DNA of 64,000 nucleotides, taken from positions 40,332,501-40,396,500 of the forward strand of contig CM076152.1 of NCBI GenBank assembly GCA_038025085.1, in the 5' to 3' direction. Numbering within the stretch: the first letter of the stretch is position 1; each line of letters opens with the position of its first letter. Origin of the DNA: Tetragonia tetragonoides (taxonomy: Eukaryota > Streptophyta > Magnoliopsida > Caryophyllales > Aizoaceae). A program made the position numbers and the translations under genes. The notes beneath the pieces were generated by a model. It searched no databases. It saw only the letters and a program-made list of their open reading frames with translations, and was not told the origin of the DNA. Shown here one piece after another: positions 59,933-64,000 of the stretch.

Positions 59933-62900
59933 ATGGCTTTTCGTCATTATCTCTCTCCTAGAAAATTCTCTTTAATTTTTCGACCTACTCCGAAAGGTAC
60001 TTCCTCTTCTCTCTCCTCTTCCCTCAACCATCCCATTTTAATCTCGTACTTCCGATTCATTCCAACTCGCTTAAATTCAATTCAATTCAATTAATTGGGC
60101 AACTCTGACTCTGTTGCAGTCTCATCTTATGATGATGACTGGCGTTGCCCAGCCGCCTTTTACTCCACTCACATCGATGCCCATCACCCAATGCTGGTAT
60201 ATACTCACTTCCTTACTTTGGATATTATTTGCTCTCTTTCTTTCATCGTTATTTTTTTTTGGTGGTTTGGGGCTAATAATCAAATTATTAATCATTAATC
60301 AGTTAATCCCATCCCTTTTTGTCCTTTTATTCTTAATTTACTGAAACAATTTGCTTTGGTTGGGTGCTTAGGTGCGTGATTTCGTACATTCGGCGCTCTA
60401 CGACCCTAACCATGGTTACTTCTCCAAAAGATCAGGCCCTGTTGGAGTGTTAGAAGCTAGTATCAAGTTCATTGAGCTTCAGGGTATCTTATCCATCCTT
60501 TAAAGTTTCTTTTAGTTTCTGATATCCTATAGTTTGCTACTCTTGTAATGTTTCTCTTTAATATGTGGCTTGCCTATAACTGCTCCAACAGCCAATTGCA
60601 TTAGTGGGGTCAAATACTCAAATTGCTATGATCTCGTCATTTCCTGGTTATCATTTTCAATGCAATCACCATCCCTCCCTTTTTTCGATTTGCTGAGTTA
60701 GAAAGCATAATCCCTTAACCCCCGCCTGGGTGACCCGGAGCCTCTTTGGAGGCATTAAGGCGATGTTACTCTATAGTTTGAAGCATGGGAACACTACCAA
60801 TATAGTGTTCCTATGTTGATGGGGGGGGAGGGGTTGGTGACGGCTTACAATAGACAACTGTGACATCTTTTCAGGACAGAGAATGTACATGCTCTGCACA
60901 GTTATATGCCTTTGATCTTTGTTTACATCTGTGACAGGTGTTTCGTTGGTTAACTTTCTCGATCACTCCCACTTGGACAAAATTTATCATGTTTACAACC
61001 CCAAAAAGGAAAATGCAGCTTCCAGCTCTGAAATACTGTTGTTGTTACAGTATTGATTTTTGTATGTTAGTGTTTGAAGTTTGAACTTGATGCTGCTCTA
61101 AATTCAACTATTGTTTCTGCAAGCAATGGTTAGAGTAGGAGTTCTTTTTACTTAAAAATCTGAAAAATCTGATAGTGTGATTGAATGCAGCAGAAACGTC
61201 TAGTGGATTCGGCTGACATTTTAATTTGTTGTTGGACCTCTTAAAAAAAACTCTTTGTGACGATTCTCGGGTTTGGGTTGGGGACTCTTTTGGGGTCTTT
61301 TCCTCCAAATCCTTCCTTCTTGCTCTTGGTCTTCCCTCACAATATCCTCAATTTCCCCTTAGCTAGTTATATTTGGAAGTCTAAGACTCAGTTGAAGGTG
61401 GGGGCCTTTGTTTGGACTATGGTATTGGGTAAAATGAACACCCATGAGATGATCCAGCAGAGGAGACCTGGGTGGGTGTTGCTACCAGATGTGTGCGTAG
61501 TGTGGCAGCAGGGGAGCGAGAGTTGTTTGCATTTGTTCGCGCAGTGTGAATTTGCCAGGTCATTGTGGGATATGTTGCTTCGGGGAGGTATTTTGCTTCT
61601 CCTGCTATGGTTGGATTGTGTATGCAGAGGCGGTTTGTGCAAATGGAGAGGAGGTAGGAGAGTAAGCTGCTATGGCGATGCATTTGTATGGCTATCCTTT
61701 GGTATTTATGGTTAGAGAGGAACTCAAGGGTTTTTAGTGGCACTGCTGCCGCTGCATATGTTTGGGATTGGGTAGTTTACTTGGCTTCTCTTTGGGCAAA
61801 ACGGGTGGGGCTTTCCGTGTAATGACTCTTACTCAGGGTCTTTGGGCTGATCTGTAATTAGTTCTGTTTTCTATTTTGAGGACTCCTTGTCCTCACATCT
61901 TGTAATTTTACTCTTTCTTCATTAATATATATTTTTTTTGTATCTAAAAAAAAATCTCTTTATGAATTTAAGATCCTCTTCAAAGATATTCTGTTCCAGT
62001 GATTATTAACATAATGGCTCTGTTAAAGAATTCATATACCCCAATCTCAGATTTGCTACAACGTCTTTAAACACTGAGTAGATACTGATGTAGAGAAATT
62101 TCAGGCAGGAAAGCTTATCTGCGACATCTGGATAAGATATACAAGCAGAGTGAGATATCATGGTTTACTCCTGCAGAGCTCTTTAAGGTAAGGTTCCTGA
62201 CCTTCTGCATAGGCATGTGATGAATAGTTTAAAGTGACAACTAATTTGAAAGCAAGTGGTACGGAAACTAGGTGAATGGTTCCTTCTTCTGTGTTTAGGA
62301 TATTTATAACGTTATTGTTGGGCAAAAACATGATGAGATCGATAATTTTATGGACTTGGTTGTGGACCTTTTTACTTTTTGAGATAGAAGGCTTTGCACC
62401 ATTTCGAAGCATAATTACCTCAGGTTCTTAGTGATGGGGACTCATTGATGCTGTCTGAGTTAGAGTTACCTCTATGAAAGAGCTGGGCAGAGGCCCACAC
62501 GATAGAGAGATTTGGGCGCTTATGCCTCTACTTGGGATTTGGATGCTGTTTTTCCTTCTGCCGCTGCTAAGGATGCCAAGGTGTAGAAAGGTGATCCATG
62601 GATTTCTTTTTTCTTCGAGATCACTGCTTGCTTGTCTTAGCTCATCCTGACAATATGTTCTGTTCCCTGTTGTTGCTTTCTTTTGCCCTCGGACGGCAAA
62701 GGTTCCATTGGGAGTGTGGGACAGTGGCGTTTGGGAGAGTTAACACTAATATAATGCTACAGAGGAGGAGCCAAGGGATGAATTTGCATGTGCTCTAGTG
62801 TGCTAGTAGCCTAGTAATGAGTTTTGCTTGCATGTTCTCTTCTATTGTGACATGACGCGGTTTTATGACACAATAAATTGGTGTTATTGGGAGCGTTGGG

Positions 62901-63862
62901 TATGGTCATCTTTTGTCTTGGAAGTTGGAGCTTTTGCAGGTTTGCTTTGTGGGCTTAGGGAAAGATAAGAGAACTTACTATTCGTTATGCTTCCCCCTCC
63001 ACATTTGTGATCTCTTGGTGTTTTTGGTTGGCAAGACTTGTGATACCATTTGTTAAGACTTTTTAGGGCCCGTTTGGCCTACCTTCTAGCAACTTCTCCT
63101 TCTCCTCCTAAATTTGTTCTTACTCATCCCCTTTTTATCCACTCTCCCCTCCATTTCCAACTTCTAAGAAGTTGAAATAAAGCTACAATTGGACTAGAAG
63201 GAGAAGTTACAAATTGTAGCTTCTCCTTCTCCATCCACTTCTAGCTTTATTTTAATTTCTTAGAAGTTGGATATGGAGTGGGGAGTGGATAAAAGGGGGT
63301 GAACAAGAACAAATTTGGGAGGAGAAGTTGAATTTGTGGGAGCTAGGCCAAACGGGCCCTAGTTTCCTGAGCTTATTTGGGATAGGGTGACTAATTTGCT
63401 CCCATTTTTCTGTTGGTGGTGGTGGTGATGGTGGTGTGGTGGGATAGAGTGGGAGGAGCCATTTTAAACTACCTGATATTTGATGTCCAAAGAGACTGGG
63501 CTAATCTGTACTTGTGAGTCATTGTATGAGGAGAACTTACCTTCCCATCTGTTATTACGGCTTCCTTTATACAATTTTCTTTTATCACGCGAGTTGCATC
63601 TTTTACAGGCTCAACTGGGAGACCCTTATACTAAAGGAATTTTTTTGGAATTTAATACGTATGACCTATCTTATGGTAGGGTGATGCGCTGGCCTCTCGT
63701 TCTTTTCTTGATGGTGTTCTTTGTACTATTACGTCACCTGTCTTATCATAGGTTGATACTCCCATTTCATGTCAATGAACTTCTTATTTCTTGCAGCCTT
63801 GGTATGCCCATGCGATTGCTGAGGCCATTATGCGTACCGCTAATCTTTCAGTTCCTTTAAAA
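59933..63862 (+). CDS. NDUFAF7: NDUFAF7/MidA-type mitochondrial protein methyltransferase, 5' part
   Basis: Five exons keep frame: 59933-59996, 60120-60196, 60372-60483, 62105-62187 and 63797-63862; the rest lies beyond the window. The N-terminus (MAFRHYLSPRKFSLIFRPT) is basic and hydroxylated with no acidic residue, as in a mitochondrial presequence. It continues with HHPMLVRDFVHSALYDP, NHGYFSKR, ISWFTPAELFKPWYAHAIAE, and IMRTANLSVPLK, matching plant homologues of NDUFAF7 (MidA family). In animals NDUFAF7 dimethylates an arginine of the complex I subunit NDUFS2 and is needed for complex I assembly. The SAM-binding region should follow immediately downstream, and is not seen here. Introns 3 and 4 each carry a LINE copy; exons are intact. 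Confidence 0.92.
60712..60775 (+). mobile_element. Au-like SINE 3' fragment in NDUFAF7 intron 3
   Basis: It shares cggagcctctttggaggca and the following 'gatgtt' with the piece at 45735-45825, including the inverted GAGCCTC/GAGGC core. Confidence 0.5.
61251..61965 (+). mobile_element. 5'-truncated LINE in NDUFAF7 intron 3
   Basis: The insert 61261-61955 is flanked by CTCTTTGTGA and CTCTTTATGA (9 of 10 bases). It encodes a zf-RVT fragment (YIWKSKTQLKVGAFVW, then HLFAQCEFARSLW), the stem-loop at 61878-61894 and TCTAAAAAAAAA. It is in the same orientation as the host gene. Confidence 0.9.
62640..63520 (+). mobile_element. diverged LINE remnant in NDUFAF7 intron 4
   Basis: It shares 'gttaacactaatataatgct', 'acagaggaggagcc' and, after the nested MITE, 'gagcttatttgggatagggt' with the LINE end at 41076-41682. 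No intact frame, stem-loop or tail is left. Confidence 0.65.
63065..63360. mobile_element. long-inverted-repeat MITE nested in a LINE remnant
   Basis: The ends are AGGGCCCGTTTGGCCT and AGGCCAAACGGGCCCT, a perfect 16-base inverted repeat. The symmetry continues inwards at lower identity (CTTCTCC..., ATCCACTC..., AACTTCTAAGAAGTT-type blocks), so most of the element can fold into one hairpin. The immediate flanks share only TA or a few T/A bases, leaving the superfamily open. Confidence 0.85.
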
Positions 63863-64000
63863 GTGAGTTCATTGCTCTTCCCATCTTTTCTCCATTGTTT
63901 TTTTTATTCCAAATGTTTAGTGACATCAGTTGTGTTTTTTTGGTGGTAATGTATGGTTACTAATTCAGCTATTACAGCCAGGATGCTGTGCTTTCTTTTG

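Noticed and set aside
1..64000. An undescribed multi-gene defence or biosynthetic system
   Set aside because: The genes belong to unrelated, known plant families with no shared pathway or co-regulation visible, and no unknown conserved gene pair stands out.

Overview
This is nuclear DNA from a flowering plant, almost certainly a eudicot. Genes are split by GT-AG introns, intergenic DNA is AT-rich, and every recognisable protein is closest to plant families. The density of LINEs, tRNA-derived SINEs, Tourist/Stowaway-type MITEs and a solo LTR suggests a moderately repeat-rich genome; some repeat sequences remind me of Caryophyllales, but that is only an impression.

Layout: the 3' end of an AP2/ERF transcription factor gene (1-474, +); a ubiquitin-conjugating-enzyme-like gene whose catalytic cysteine position holds Glu (about 2744-3414, -); an ARID+HMG-box gene of HMGB15 type (4325-7948, -); a repeat island with a roughly 310-bp tandem array and a Pro/Thr-like minisatellite (10370-11395); a GTD-binding-domain membrane protein gene (12460-16604, -); a repeat cluster (17500-19182); an intronless tandem-kinase gene of the LECRKS2 type (20422-22905, +); a four-EF-hand CML21/22-like gene (23419-25117, -); a broken LINE with reverse transcriptase and RNase H (25478-27907, +); a MYB-CC gene of PHL2/PHL3 type (29152-31892, -); the 23-exon NAP1 gene of the SCAR/WAVE complex (34429-52374, -), whose introns hold several LINE pieces; a Tourist-like MITE; a 3.2-kb solo LTR with a perfect 5-bp target duplication (54023-57244); and the 5' part of an NDUFAF7/MidA-type mitochondrial methyltransferase gene (59933 to beyond the window, +).

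These are unrelated housekeeping and regulatory genes, not a pathway cluster. Gene models were built by hand: each exon join listed keeps frame and uses GT/AG borders, and each protein agrees in order with its family. I found no convincing undescribed multi-gene system. The points most worth checking are the cysteine-less E2, the degenerate second kinase domain, a conserved 3' stem-loop shared by at least six LINE ends, and several nested transposon structures with readable target duplications.
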